DNA of 64,000 bases from an uncultured beta proteobacterium (GTDB lineage: Bacteria > Pseudomonadota > Gammaproteobacteria > Burkholderiales > Burkholderiaceae_C): the NCBI GenBank assembly GCA_903838565.1, contig CAILZB010000007.1, positions 1 to 64,000 of the forward strand. The letters are read 5' to 3'. Position numbers and translations under genes: made by a program. Shown piece by piece: positions 17,185 through 27,879 of this stretch (its first letter is position 1; each line of letters begins with the position of its first letter). Under the pieces are notes generated by a model. It did no database searches and had not been told where the DNA came from. It saw only the letters and a program-made list of their open reading frames with translations.

Positions 17185-18114
17185 ATGTTGAAACCGCAAC
17201 CCATGCCCGCAAGTCCGTGGTTTGAGGGCTTTGAGTCGCGCCGCATTCAAACTCGCGCTGCCGAAATTCAGTTGCGCCTGTCGTGCGGCCCGATCGCTGG
17301 GCGAAGCGTTCTTCTGCTGTTGCACGGGTTTCCGCAAAGCCATGTGATGTGGCAGCGCGTGGCCCGTCTGCTGAGTCAGCATTTCTATCTGGTGCTGCCG
17401 GACTTGCGCGGCTACGGAGACTCGTCCAAGGCGCCCGGATTGCAGAACCACGAAAATTACAGCAAGCGCGCTTTGGCGCAGGACGTCGTGGACGTGATGG
17501 ACGAACTCGGCGTGGATTCCTTTTTCGTCTGCGGCCACGACCGGGGTGGGCGGGTGGCGCACCGCCTCGCCCTGGATCACCCGCAGCGTGTGCGGCGCCT
17601 GTGCGTGATCGACATTGCGCCTACGCTGGACATGTACGCGGCCACGGACATGGAATTTGCGCGCGCCTACTACCATTGGTTTCACCTGATCCAACCGCAA
17701 CCGTTGCCGGAAATGATGATCGGTGGCAATCCGCTTTTTTACCTGCACGCCAAGCTCGCCGGCTGGGGTACGGGCGGACTGGGCCATATCGAGCCCGCGG
17801 CGCTGGCCGAATACGAACGCTGCTTTTGCCTGCATGCATCCATCCACGCGATGTGCGAGGATTACCGCGCCAGCGCCGGCATCGACCTGGAGCATGACCG
17901 CCAGAGCCGCGCCGTTGGCGAAAAAATCGTTTGCGACACGCTCGTGCTGTGGGGCCAGCGTGGCGTGGTGCAGCGGCTGTTCAAGCCCGTGGCGCTGTGG
18001 CAGGCGCAGTGCCTTGCTCGCGTGTCGGGGCAGTCCCTGGACTGCGGGCATTTCATCCCGGAGGAATTGCCGCAGCAGACCGCAGTGCAGCTGCTGGATT
18101 TTTTCTGCGCCTGA
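17185..18114 (+). CDS. alpha/beta hydrolase, haloacetate (fluoroacetate) dehalogenase-like
   Basis: 309-aa alpha/beta hydrolase. HGFP at 47-50 forms the oxyanion region. The nucleophile motif is HDRGGR, with Asp119 rather than Ser, plus R120 and R123. Asp143 lies in VIDIAPT, H164-W165 in YYHW, Y227 in EDYR and the base H289 in CGHF. These correspond one by one, at a near-constant offset of 8-9, to the catalytic and halide-pocket residues of the Rhodopseudomonas fluoroacetate dehalogenase RPA1163 (D110, R111, R114, D134, H155, W156, Y219, H280). The start is ATG 17185 with CAGGAG upstream. Defluorination is inferred from these residues. An epoxide hydrolase or a different haloacid substrate is the alternative. 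Confidence 0.82.
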   Translation: MLKPQPMPASPWFEGFESRRIQTRAAEIQLRLSCGPIAGRSVLLLLHGFPQSHVMWQRVARLLSQHFYLVLPDLRGYGDSSKAPGLQNHENYSKRALAQDVVDVMDELGVDSFFVCGHDRGGRVAHRLALDHPQRVRRLCVIDIAPTLDMYAATDMEFARAYYHWFHLIQPQPLPEMMIGGNPLFYLHAKLAGWGTGGLGHIEPAALAEYERCFCLHASIHAMCEDYRASAGIDLEHDRQSRAVGEKIVCDTLVLWGQRGVVQRLFKPVALWQAQCLARVSGQSLDCGHFIPEELPQQTAVQLLDFFCA

Positions 18115-18201
18115 GCGGGTCGCTCTGCCGCTCCCCGCTTCGCGGGCACAATCAGCGCCAGCCTTTTTGATATTTCTTATGCGGCTCAAGCCGGATTTCC
18201 C

Positions 18202-20067
18202 ATGAAATTTGTTCGCTCCCTCGGCCTTCTGGCCATGCTGGCGCTCGCATCGGGTTGCGCCAGCGCGGCCGAGTCCGAAGCCGATCGCTGGAACCTCACG
18301 GACCTGTACGCAACGCAGGCAGATTGGGATCAGGACGCGCTCAGGCTGGAGCAGCAGTTGCAGACCCTGGCCAAGTGCAGCGGCCACATGGCGCCATCGG
18401 TCAAGCGCTTCAAGGCCTGCCTGGACCTGAACGCCGAGGTGCTCAAGCGCTCCATTCGCCTCTCCGCATACGCGTCACAGACCCATGATCAAGACACGGG
18501 CCTGACGGCCGGCCAGGACCTGAAGCAGCGTGCCGACGTGCTGAACAACCGGGTGGAAGAAGGATCGTCTTTTTTCAGCCCCGAGATACTGCAGATGGGG
18601 CGCTCCCGGGTCGACGCCTTCTTGCGTCAGGACAAGTCGCTGGCGATCTACCGCCATCCGCTGGACGACATGCTGCGCATGGCGCCGCACACGCTGGAGC
18701 GCAAAGGTGAGGCACTGATCGCGCAGTTTGGCATGGCCACGGCGGCGGCGGGAGCGGTCTATTCCACGCTTGCTGACGCCGACATGCCCTGGCCCAAGGT
18801 GAAGCTGTCGGACGGCACCGAGGTGGTGCTCGATCAGACCGCCTACGAGCAATACCGTGTGCTGAGCAATCGAGCCGACCGCAAGCTCGTGTTTGACGCT
18901 TTCTGGGCCAAATGGAAAGAGTTTGAGCGCACTTTTGGCGTCACCTTTTACGAGCAGCTGAAGCGCGACGCGGTCTACGCCAAGGTGCGCAACTACCCGG
19001 ATTCGCTGACGCAGGCGCTGGACGCGAACAAGCTGCCGCGCTCGGTCTACGACACCATGGTGGCGCAGGCCAACGCCAACCTGCCCACGCTGCACCGCTA
19101 CTTCAAGCTGCGCGCCAAGATGCTGGGCGTGAGCGAAATGCGCTACTACGATGTGTATCCACCGCTCGTGTCCAGCGATCTGAAGTATCCGATTGGGCTG
19201 AGCACGGAGCTGATGCTGGCAGCCGTGAAGCCGCTGGGTGACGACTATGTCCGCGCCATGGCGCAGGGCACCCGCAGCCGCTGGATGGACGTCAATCCGC
19301 GACCCAAGAAGCGCTCCGGCGCCTACATGAACGGCGCCGTGTACGACGTGCACCCGTATCTGCTGCTGAACCACACCGACGACTATGAATCGGTGTCCAC
19401 GTTGGCGCACGAATGGGGCCACGCCATGCACTCCTACCTGGCGAACAAAGCGCAGCCCTTCGTCACCGCCGACTACCCCACATTCACGGCCGAGATCGCG
19501 TCCACCACGAACGAGGTGCTGCTGCTGGAGCACATGCTGAAGGTGGCCAAGAGCGACGACGAGCGCTTGCTGTATCTGGGCTCGGCGTTGGAAAATCTGC
19601 GCGCCACCTTCTTCCGCCAGGCGATGTTTGCCGACTTCGAACGCGACGTCCACGCCCGGGTGGACAAGGGTGAATCCTTGACCGGCGAGGCCATCACCAG
19701 GATCTATGGCGACATCCTCAAGCGCTACCACGGCGACAAGGAAGGTGTGGTCAGAATTGATGATCTGTACACCATCGAGTGGGCCTTCATCCCGCATTTT
19801 TACAACCGGTTCTACGTGTTCCAGTACGCCACCTCCGTCTCCGCCGGCAACATGTTCGCCACCGAAATCCTGCAAGGCAAGCCTGGAGCGCGCGAGCGCT
19901 ACCTGAACATCCTTCGCGCCGGCGGTTCGCGCTACCCCTATGAACTGGTGAAGGAGGCGGGAGTCGACCTCGCCACACCAGCGCCCTACCTTGCGCTGGT
20001 GGCACGCATGAACAGCATCATGGATCAGATCGAAGCCATACTGGAAAAGAGGAAACACGCATCATGA
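18202..20067 (+). CDS. M3-family oligoendopeptidase (PepF-like), predicted lipoprotein
   Basis: 621-aa zinc metallopeptidase. The active site HEWGH lies in TLAHEWGHAMHSYLANKAQP, and the third-ligand region TFTAEIASTTNEVLLLEHML follows, as in PepF/M3 enzymes. The N-terminus MKFVRSLGLLAMLALASGC is a lipoprotein signal peptide with Cys19 as the lipidation site and Ala at +2, which favours the outer membrane. The DRWNLTDLYATQADWDQD start of the mature part is the usual PepF N-terminus. Most oligoendopeptidase F proteins are cytoplasmic, so an exported form is notable. Its stop overlaps the next start (ATGA). Confidence 0.9.
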   Translation: MKFVRSLGLLAMLALASGCASAAESEADRWNLTDLYATQADWDQDALRLEQQLQTLAKCSGHMAPSVKRFKACLDLNAEVLKRSIRLSAYASQTHDQDTGLTAGQDLKQRADVLNNRVEEGSSFFSPEILQMGRSRVDAFLRQDKSLAIYRHPLDDMLRMAPHTLERKGEALIAQFGMATAAAGAVYSTLADADMPWPKVKLSDGTEVVLDQTAYEQYRVLSNRADRKLVFDAFWAKWKEFERTFGVTFYEQLKRDAVYAKVRNYPDSLTQALDANKLPRSVYDTMVAQANANLPTLHRYFKLRAKMLGVSEMRYYDVYPPLVSSDLKYPIGLSTELMLAAVKPLGDDYVRAMAQGTRSRWMDVNPRPKKRSGAYMNGAVYDVHPYLLLNHTDDYESVSTLAHEWGHAMHSYLANKAQPFVTADYPTFTAEIASTTNEVLLLEHMLKVAKSDDERLLYLGSALENLRATFFRQAMFADFERDVHARVDKGESLTGEAITRIYGDILKRYHGDKEGVVRIDDLYTIEWAFIPHFYNRFYVFQYATSVSAGNMFATEILQGKPGARERYLNILRAGGSRYPYELVKEAGVDLATPAPYLALVARMNSIMDQIEAILEKRKHAS

Positions 20068-21239
20068 AATTCGCCCAACGCCTGGACGCCATCGAAACCT
20101 CGGCCATCCGTGAACTCTTCAAACTGCTGGGCAAGCCCGGCATCATCAGCTTCGCCGGCGGCTTTCCCGACCCCGCGCTGTTCGACGTGGAGGGCATACG
20201 CGAGTCCACGGCGGCGGTGCTGGCGGACCATCCGGGAGCGGTGCTGCAGTACGGCGCGACCGAGGGCTGGCAGCCGCTGCGCGAGGGCATCAGCGCCTTC
20301 ATGGCGGCCAAGGGCTGCAGCGTTGCGCCCGACGGCCTGATCGTCACCACCGGCAGCCAGCAGGCGCTGGACCTGATCGGCAAGACCTTGATCTCCCCCG
20401 GCGACAAGGTGATCGTCGAGGCGCCCACGTTTCTGGCGACGATCCAGTGCTTTCGCCTGTACGGCGCCGACATCGTGGGTGCGCCCATCGACGCCGACGG
20501 CGTGAAGGTCGACGTGCTGGAGCAACTGATAGAGCAGCACAAACCCAAGCTGGTCTACCTCATCCCGACCTTCGGCAACCCCAGCGGCGCCACGCTGAGC
20601 CTGGAGCGGCGCAAGCGGATTCTCGAGCTCGCGGCGCGCACGCAGACCATCGTGGTGGAAGACGACCCGTATGGCGAGCTGTACTTCGGCGCGCCGCCGC
20701 CGCCCTCGCTGCTGAGCTTGAGCGAGCAGGTTCCCGGCAGCCGGGAATGGCTGGCGCACTGCGGCTCCTTCAGCAAGATCCTCTCGCCGGGATTGCGCGT
20801 GGGCTGGATGATCGCACCGCCGCAACTGTTGGCCCGAGCCACGATGTGCAAGCAGTTCAGCGACGCCCACACCAGCAACCTGACCCAGGCCACCGCGGCG
20901 CATTACCTCACGCTCGGGCGCCTGCATCCCACGCTGGACAAGGTGCGCGCGGTGTATGCGCAGCGCGCGCAGGTCATGGCCGAGGCCTTGCGGCGCGAGT
21001 TGGGCGATGCGATCGAATTCAACGCGCCCAAGGGCGGCATGTTCTTCTGGGCGCGGCTGACCCAGGGCCGCAATGCGGCCGAGTTTGCCAAGCGCGCCAT
21101 CGACAAACTGGTGGCCTTTGTTCCGGGCGCGCCGTTCTACGCGCACGATCCCGATCCGTCCACGCTGCGCCTGAGCTTTGCCACCGCCGACGTGGCCCGG
21201 ATCGAAGAGGGCATTGCCAGGTTGCGCCAGGCGCTTTGA
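20064..21239 (+). CDS. PLP-dependent aminotransferase (class I/II, 2-aminoadipate aminotransferase-like)
   Basis: 391-aa fold-type I aminotransferase resembling LysN/KAT II and MocR-type enzymes. Landmarks are FAGGFPDPALFD near the N-terminus, LQYGATEGWQPLREGI, VTTGSQQALDLIGKT, the YLIPTFGNPSGATLS loop, the Asp of DDPYGELYF and the PLP lysine in HCGSFSKILSPGLRVGW. Substrates of this group are often aromatic amino acids, 2-aminoadipate or glutamate, and cannot be decided here. It overlaps the peptidase gene by four bases, so translational coupling is likely and both may serve peptide or amino-acid use. Confidence 0.9.
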   Translation: MKFAQRLDAIETSAIRELFKLLGKPGIISFAGGFPDPALFDVEGIRESTAAVLADHPGAVLQYGATEGWQPLREGISAFMAAKGCSVAPDGLIVTTGSQQALDLIGKTLISPGDKVIVEAPTFLATIQCFRLYGADIVGAPIDADGVKVDVLEQLIEQHKPKLVYLIPTFGNPSGATLSLERRKRILELAARTQTIVVEDDPYGELYFGAPPPPSLLSLSEQVPGSREWLAHCGSFSKILSPGLRVGWMIAPPQLLARATMCKQFSDAHTSNLTQATAAHYLTLGRLHPTLDKVRAVYAQRAQVMAEALRRELGDAIEFNAPKGGMFFWARLTQGRNAAEFAKRAIDKLVAFVPGAPFYAHDPDPSTLRLSFATADVARIEEGIARLRQAL

Positions 21240-21326
21240 GCGGGTGCCTCGGGTTATCATCGTGCTTGCAGTTTTGGGGACTGGTCAGCGCGCGTGCCGC
21301 TCGACTTGCTCGCCCTCACAAGCATT

Positions 21327-21403
<77 letters not shown>

Positions 21404-21481
21404 GTCTGGCAAAAGATTCTTTGCTACAAAATATAGAGCATGCAGTGCACCGGGTAACGCCCGGGTTGCAGCTCCCCACTT

Positions 21482-22750
21482 TCAAAAAAGCCAGAGTAAG
21501 GGCGCCAAGCCGAGCACCGAGAGGCCGAGCAGCAGTCCGGCGCTTTGTAGTCCTGCGGCGCGCGACGACAGGAAAAAGGCATACACGGCCTTGGCCATGC
21601 TGTTGCTGGCTGCGGCAACGAGGATCGCGGTGGCGGCCACCGTGGCCGGCGTGACGGCTGCGGAGGCCTGCGTCATGCCCATGATGAAGGGGTCGACATC
21701 CGTGAGTCCCATCACGGCCGATAGCGCATAGACACCTGCGTGCCCGAGGTAGACCGAGGCGAGCTGGGTCGCGATCAACATCACCAGGAACAGCAGCGCA
21801 AACAGCAATGCAGCGCGCAGTTCGAGCGGATTGCGGGGCTGCACCGGGTCTTGAACCGCCTGTCCGCTGGCGTCGTGCCGGCGCGACCAGAACCAGCCCG
21901 CGCCGATGGCCAGGACACCCAATGCCAGGAAGGAGGGTGCCAGCGCGCGCATCAGTTGCTGGTTGAACAGCGCCAGCAGCACCGCCAGCCGCAGGTACAT
22001 CACGCCGGATGCGATCAGGATTCCGCCGGAGAACAGATGCGGCTGGCTCTCCCTGGCAGAGCGCTTGGCGAGCACCACGGTTGTCAAGGTGGAGGAATAG
22101 GCGCCGCCCAGGATCGAAGCCAGGATCACGCCGCCCTGTCCCTTGGACAGTTTCTGAATCACGTAGCTGCCGTAGGAGACCGCACTCACGGCCACCACCA
22201 CCAGCCAGGTCTTGAAGGGATTGATCTGGAACTGGCTGAAGGCCTGGTTCGGCAGGATGGGCAGGATCACCGCGGTCAGCAGCAGGAACTTGGTGAAGGT
22301 GACGACGTCCTGCGGCGCGATGCGCTTGGCCAGCCCTTCCAGCCCCCCTTTGAGTTCGAGCAGCAGCATGCTGGCCACGCCCAGCGTCGTGGCCATCCAC
22401 AAGTGCTGCTGGAACACCAGCGCGCCGATCAGGTAGGTGATGAGGCCCGCCAACTCGGATGTCAGCCCGGCCAGTGCGCCGGTGACCAGTTTGTGCCAGT
22501 ACGAAAGCAGCAGAAAGCCTGCTACCGCGACGAATCCAAGGGCCAGGGGCATGATCTGGTTCCCCGACAGGGAAGACATCGCATAGCCGACCAGACCGAT
22601 CAGCGGGAAGGTGCGAACGCCGCCAAATACATATTTTTCCGCGGTCACCTTCTTTTCCTCTCGTTCCAGTCCGATCAGGAACGAGAGAAAGAGAACCAGA
22701 AGGATGTCTTGCGCCTGTGGTGGCAGCCACTCGCTCACTGCAATAGACAT
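21482..22750 (-). CDS. MgtC/SapB-like membrane protein with DUF4010 domain
   Basis: 422-aa polytopic membrane protein. The N-terminal part (LVLFLSFLIGLEREEKK, then GGVRTFPLIGLVGY) matches the MgtC/SapB family, and the rest is the long hydrophobic DUF4010 region, ending in further helices (AVYAFFLSSRAAGLQSAGLL). The total is about 11-12 membrane segments. MgtC relatives affect magnesium homeostasis and ATP synthase in pathogens, but this longer architecture is of unknown function. The start is ATG 22750, with an A/G-rich stretch but no strong ribosome binding site upstream. It converges with the tRNA gene. Confidence 0.85.
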   Translation of the reverse strand: MSIAVSEWLPPQAQDILLVLFLSFLIGLEREEKKVTAEKYVFGGVRTFPLIGLVGYAMSSLSGNQIMPLALGFVAVAGFLLLSYWHKLVTGALAGLTSELAGLITYLIGALVFQQHLWMATTLGVASMLLLELKGGLEGLAKRIAPQDVVTFTKFLLLTAVILPILPNQAFSQFQINPFKTWLVVVAVSAVSYGSYVIQKLSKGQGGVILASILGGAYSSTLTTVVLAKRSARESQPHLFSGGILIASGVMYLRLAVLLALFNQQLMRALAPSFLALGVLAIGAGWFWSRRHDASGQAVQDPVQPRNPLELRAALLFALLFLVMLIATQLASVYLGHAGVYALSAVMGLTDVDPFIMGMTQASAAVTPATVAATAILVAAASNSMAKAVYAFFLSSRAAGLQSAGLLLGLSVLGLAPLLWLF

Positions 22751-23083
22751 GGTTTCTTTTCGCTTTCATTTCGCAGCCGCGGCTGCGTTGACTTGCCCGT
22801 CGTCGGCGGGGCCGCGACCGGCCGGTGCGATCAGGATGGACCGCGCCGTCATGATATGCCAATGCGGTGCGGGCCACGCTTTCGGGGCGTCAGCGGCAGG
22901 CGTGGCACCGGCGCCCACGAGGCGGCCCATTGGCGTTCACCAGCATGGGTCGAGCGGGCGCATTTACCTTTCTTTGCAAAAGATTTCCGATCAGGAATTG
23001 ACGTGGATCAGGTGCCATCCCACCCCTTGGGGAGAGACTTCGTCAACGCTTTCCACCCTGGCGAGTCACGCCAAGCCAAGAAA
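22751..23083. other. 333-base divergent intergenic region, no gene recognised
   Basis: This separates the minus-strand DUF4010 gene from the plus-strand efflux operon and should hold both promoters. No reading frame here has family features, no repeat or hairpin stands out, and no well-spaced promoter pair is convincing. Confidence 0.5.
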
Positions 23084-24307
23084 ATGATCAATCGATCGCT
23101 GATTTTCGAATACCGCTGGAAGCTCTTGACGCTGCTGCTCGCTCTGGCCCTTCTCGCTACGGGTCTCGTGCGCTGGTGGCAGGGTCCCGAGGTCGCGATC
23201 GAGAAGGTGGTGCGGCGCGATTTCGTGCAGACCGTGGTGGCCAGTGGCCATGTGGAGACGCCGCACCGCGCGGACATCGGCAGCCAGGTCACCGGCGTGG
23301 TGGCGCGCATCCCGGTGACTGAGGGGCAAAGCGTCAAGGCCGGCGACCTGCTGATTGAACTCGACGGGGCCGAGCTTCGGGCCAACGAGCGCCTGGCCGC
23401 TGTCGCCGTGGCTCAGGCTCAGGCCCGTTTGCGCCAGTTGCGCGAAGTCCAGGCACCTGTGGCCGAGCAGGGTCTGCGTCAGGCGCAGGTGAACCTGGAG
23501 AACGCACGCAAGACGCTGGCGCGCAACCAGGATCTCTTCGAGAAGAAATTCATCGGCGAGGCGGCGCTGGACGATTCGCGCAAGGCGGTGGAGTTGGCGG
23601 ACGCCCAGATGCGTTCGGCGCGCACGCAATTCGACACCGCGCGCACCGACGGCAGCGACACCGCGCTGGCGCTGGCCGCGGTGGCACAGGCCGAGGCCAG
23701 CCTGCAGGCCGCCCGAGCCCGCTCCGCCTACGCCCAGGTGCGTGCGCCGCGCGACGGCACGCTGATCGCCCGCAACGTCGAGGTGGGCGACGTGGTTCAG
23801 CCGGGCAAGGTGCTGATGACGCTGTCGCCAGCGGGTCTGACCCAGCTGGTGGTGGATATCGATGAGAAGAACCTGCACCTGCTGGCGCTGGGGCAAAGGG
23901 CTTTGGCCTCGGCCGACGCCTATGCGCAACAGCGATTTACCGCCGAACTCTCGTACATCAACCCGGGCGTGAATGCGCAAACCGGTTCCGTCCAGGTCAA
24001 GCTCGACGTGCCCAATCCACCGCCCAAGCTGCAGCAGGACATGACGGTGTCCGTGGACATCGAGGTGGCACGCCATGCCCAGGCGCTGCTGCTGCCCGGC
24101 AGCGTGGTGCATGACGCCGAGGGCGCAACGCCCTGGGTGTTGCTGCTGGAGGAGGGCCGCGCGCTGCGGCATCCGGTGCGCCTGGGGCTGCGCAGTGGCG
24201 GCTGGGCCGAGGTGCTCGAGGGCCTGAAGGAAGGTGACGCGGTGATTGCGACCAGCCCGGCGCCTGCGCCGGGCGAACGCGTTCACACCGTGGTGCACAC
24301 CGAGTAG
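23084..24307 (+). CDS. HlyD/MacA-type membrane fusion protein
   Basis: 407-aa periplasmic adaptor. One N-terminal membrane anchor (LLTLLLALALLATGLVRW) is followed by a biotinyl-lipoyl half (VVASGHVETPHRADIGSQVT), then a coiled-coil hairpin of about 110 residues rich in A/Q/E/R, the second lipoyl half (YAQVRAPRDGTLIARNVEVG) and a beta-barrel. The start is ATG 23084, chosen at the first codon before the membrane segment. The frame is open far upstream without features. It forms an efflux set with the next two genes, in the MFP-permease-ATPase order seen in DevBCA-type exporters. Confidence 0.92.
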   Translation: MINRSLIFEYRWKLLTLLLALALLATGLVRWWQGPEVAIEKVVRRDFVQTVVASGHVETPHRADIGSQVTGVVARIPVTEGQSVKAGDLLIELDGAELRANERLAAVAVAQAQARLRQLREVQAPVAEQGLRQAQVNLENARKTLARNQDLFEKKFIGEAALDDSRKAVELADAQMRSARTQFDTARTDGSDTALALAAVAQAEASLQAARARSAYAQVRAPRDGTLIARNVEVGDVVQPGKVLMTLSPAGLTQLVVDIDEKNLHLLALGQRALASADAYAQQRFTAELSYINPGVNAQTGSVQVKLDVPNPPPKLQQDMTVSVDIEVARHAQALLLPGSVVHDAEGATPWVLLLEEGRALRHPVRLGLRSGGWAEVLEGLKEGDAVIATSPAPAPGERVHTVVHTE

Positions 24308-24313
24308 CCCGTC

Positions 24314-25555
<1,242 letters not shown>

Positions 25556-25568
25556 GGCACGACAAAGC

Positions 25569-26276
25569 ATGAATCCGCTGACGAACAACGTGGTCGTGCA
25601 GTTGCGCGGCGTGGTCAAGGCCTTCAACCTCGGAACCCCGATCGAGGCCGAAGTGCTGCATGGCATCGACCTCACGCTGCATCAGGGAGAGTTCTGCGCG
25701 GTGATGGGGCCTTCGGGCTCGGGCAAGAGCACCTTGCTCAACATCGTGGGCCTGCTCGACCGGCCCAGTCGCGGCACGCTGCAGGTGTGCGGCGAGGAAA
25801 CCACGACGCTGGACGACGGTGCGCTGACGCGGTTGCGCGGCCACAACATCGGCTTCGTGTTCCAGTACCACCACCTGATCACGGCCTTCACGGCGCTGGA
25901 GAACGTGATGATCCCGATGCTGGGTGCGGCGGGTTTTCCCAACGCTCAGATGCGCCAACGGGCCGAGGAGTTGATCGCCAACGTGGGCCTCACGGCGTGG
26001 CAAGACAACCTGGCCGGCAACATGAGCGGCGGGCAGCAGCAACGCGTGGCGGTGGCGCGCGCACTGGCGATGAACCCGGCGTTGCTGCTCGCGGACGAGC
26101 CCACGGGCAACCTGGACACCAAGAGCGCCGACGGGGTGTTCGAGCTGCTGCGCCGCTTCAACCGCGAGCATGGTACAACGGTGCTGTTCGTGACCCACAA
26201 CGCCACTCTGGCGCAGCGCTGCGACAAGACCATCCAGGTGGTCGATGGGCGCATCACCAGCGAAAGCCAAGGATAG
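25569..26276 (+). CDS. ABC transporter ATP-binding protein (LolD/MacB type)
   Basis: 235-aa ATPase. Walker [11 protein letters not shown]-loop in [10 protein letters not shown], signature MSGGQQQR, Walker [13 protein letters not shown] and the His switch in VLFVTHN are all intact. It matches the LolD/MacB-type clade that partners FtsX-like permeases. The start is ATG 25569; a GTG at 25548 overlapping the permease stop is possible. It ends 2 bases before the RNase II-family gene, so the four genes are probably one transcript. Confidence 0.93.
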   Translation: MNPLTNNVVVQLRGVVKAFNLGTPIEAEVLHGIDLTLHQGEFCAVMGPSGSGKSTLLNIVGLLDRPSRGTLQVCGEETTTLDDGALTRLRGHNIGFVFQYHHLITAFTALENVMIPMLGAAGFPNAQMRQRAEELIANVGLTAWQDNLAGNMSGGQQQRVAVARALAMNPALLLADEPTGNLDTKSADGVFELLRRFNREHGTTVLFVTHNATLAQRCDKTIQVVDGRITSESQG

Positions 26277-26278
26277 CC

Positions 26279-27754
26279 ATGCAAAACAACCAACGCCATC
26301 AGCGCTCCGACCTGGTTCGCCTGGCCACCCGCGCCATGTCCGAGCGCGGCTTGCAACCCGAGTTCTCGGCCGCTGTGACGCAGCAAGTGGCCGCCTTCCA
26401 CACTGCCGGTGACGAGGCCGGCGCCGCGATTCGCGACCTCACGCAGCTGCTGTGGTGCTCCATCGACAACGACGACTCGCGCGATCTGGACCAACTCACC
26501 GTGAGCGAAGTGCTCGAGCACGGCGCGGTCAAGCTGCTGGTCGCCATCGCCGATGTGGACGCGCTGGTGAAGAAGGGCAGCGCCATCGACGAGCATGCCC
26601 GCATCAACACCACGTCGGTCTATACCTCGGCGCGCATCTTTCCGATGCTGCCCGAGCGCCTGAGCACCGATCTGACCTCGCTCAATTTGCACCAGGACCG
26701 GCTGGCGCTGGTGACCGAAATGGTGTTCAGCGCTGACGGTTCGCTCGTCAGCTCCGATCTGTACCGGGCCCGGGTGCGCAATCAGGCCCAGCTCGCCTAC
26801 GACGCCGTCAGCGCCTGGATCGAAGGCGAGGGTGCCCTGCCCGTAGCGGCGGCGGCCGTGCCCGGCATGGAGGCGCAGCTGCGCACCCAGGACGCTGCCG
26901 CGCAGCTGCTGCGCGCGCGTCGCCACGCCGAAGGCTCGCTGGAACTCGAAACGTTCCAGCCCCGTGCGGTGTTCGAGGGCGAACAGGTGGTGGACATTCG
27001 CCAGCAGGAGCAAAACCGCGCGCGCCAATTGATCGAGGAGGTGATGATCGCCACCAATGGCTGCACCGCGCGTTATCTCGCCGCCCGTGGTGCGGCCTCG
27101 CTGCGGCGCGTGGTGCGCTCGCCGGAGCGCTGGCTGCGCATTGTGGGCGTGGCCAAGGACTATGGCGAGTCGCTTCCCAGCGAGCCGGATTCGAAGGCGT
27201 TGGAAGCCTTTCTGGCCAAGCGCCACCAGGCCGATCCGCTGCGCTTTCCCGACCTGTCGCTGGTCATCGTCAAGCTCATGGGCCGAGGCGAATACGTGCT
27301 GGAGGCGCCGGGCGCAGCACCCATTGGCCACTTCGGCCTGGCGGTGCGCGACTACACCCACTCCACGGCGCCCAATCGGCGCTTCCCCGACCTGATCACC
27401 TCGCGCATGCTCAAGGCCGCGTTGACCGGGCACGCGCCCGCTTATTCGATCGCGGAATTGGCGGAACTGGCGGCGCACTGCACGCGCCAGGAGGACGCGG
27501 CGCAGAAGGTGGAGCGGCAGATGCGCAAGTCCGAAGCTGCGCTGCTGCTGGAATCGCGCATTGGCCAGCGCTTTGACGCCCTGGTCACGGGCAGCGGCAC
27601 CGACGGTGTCTGGGTCCGGGTGTTTTCCCCTCCGGCCGAAGGCAAGCTGGTGAATGGTTCGGCCGCGCTGAAGGTCGGCGAGAAGGTCCATGTCAAGCTC
27701 GTGTCAACCAACGTGGAGCGCGGATTCATCGACTTCGTGCTGGCTGGCGCCTGA
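26279..27754 (+). CDS. RNase II-family 3'-5' exoribonuclease (RNB domain)
   Basis: 491-aa protein. The RNB domain runs from about residue 55 to 385 and a C-terminal S1-like OB fold follows. The two N-terminal cold-shock domains of E. coli RNase II are missing. The metal-binding loop reads SIDNDDSRDLDQL: D63, D69 and D71 align with D201, D207 and D209 of RNase II, but the position of D210 is Q72. The second family block HSTAPNRRFPDL is intact. The short N-terminus has a helical region. The ATG at 26279 lies 2 bases after the ABC ATPase stop. Probably active on RNA, though the D-to-Q change makes the exact chemistry uncertain. Confidence 0.85.
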   Translation: MQNNQRHQRSDLVRLATRAMSERGLQPEFSAAVTQQVAAFHTAGDEAGAAIRDLTQLLWCSIDNDDSRDLDQLTVSEVLEHGAVKLLVAIADVDALVKKGSAIDEHARINTTSVYTSARIFPMLPERLSTDLTSLNLHQDRLALVTEMVFSADGSLVSSDLYRARVRNQAQLAYDAVSAWIEGEGALPVAAAAVPGMEAQLRTQDAAAQLLRARRHAEGSLELETFQPRAVFEGEQVVDIRQQEQNRARQLIEEVMIATNGCTARYLAARGAASLRRVVRSPERWLRIVGVAKDYGESLPSEPDSKALEAFLAKRHQADPLRFPDLSLVIVKLMGRGEYVLEAPGAAPIGHFGLAVRDYTHSTAPNRRFPDLITSRMLKAALTGHAPAYSIAELAELAAHCTRQEDAAQKVERQMRKSEAALLLESRIGQRFDALVTGSGTDGVWVRVFSPPAEGKLVNGSAALKVGEKVHVKLVSTNVERGFIDFVLAGA

Positions 27755-27865
27755 GCTTGCCGGTGCCACGTCGACAAGCCGTCATCGGTCAGCCCATACG
27801 GGGCGTCACGTGTGTCTCTCACCCCCGTCAATTTCGCTCAGGATAGGACAGGTTTTCGACTTCCG

Positions 27866-27879
27866 TTGACCTGCATCAG
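27866..27879 (+). promoter_or_regulatory. FNR/ANR-like box
   Basis: TTGACCTGCATCAG resembles the FNR-family consensus TTGAT-N4-ATCAA (half sites TTGAC and ATCAG, 4-base spacer). It lies 157 bases before the eRF1-like small protein. If functional it would place that gene under oxygen-responsive control. It is a single imperfect site. Confidence 0.35.

Noticed and set aside
21441..21462. Small inverted repeat CCGGG/CCCGG near the end of the DUF4010 gene
   Set aside because: Only five pairs and no T run on the minus strand; not enough for a terminator call.
21740..23083. In-frame upstream extension of the membrane fusion protein
   Set aside because: The sequence lies antisense to the DUF4010 gene and has no features. 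The protein logically starts at ATG 23084 just before its membrane anchor.
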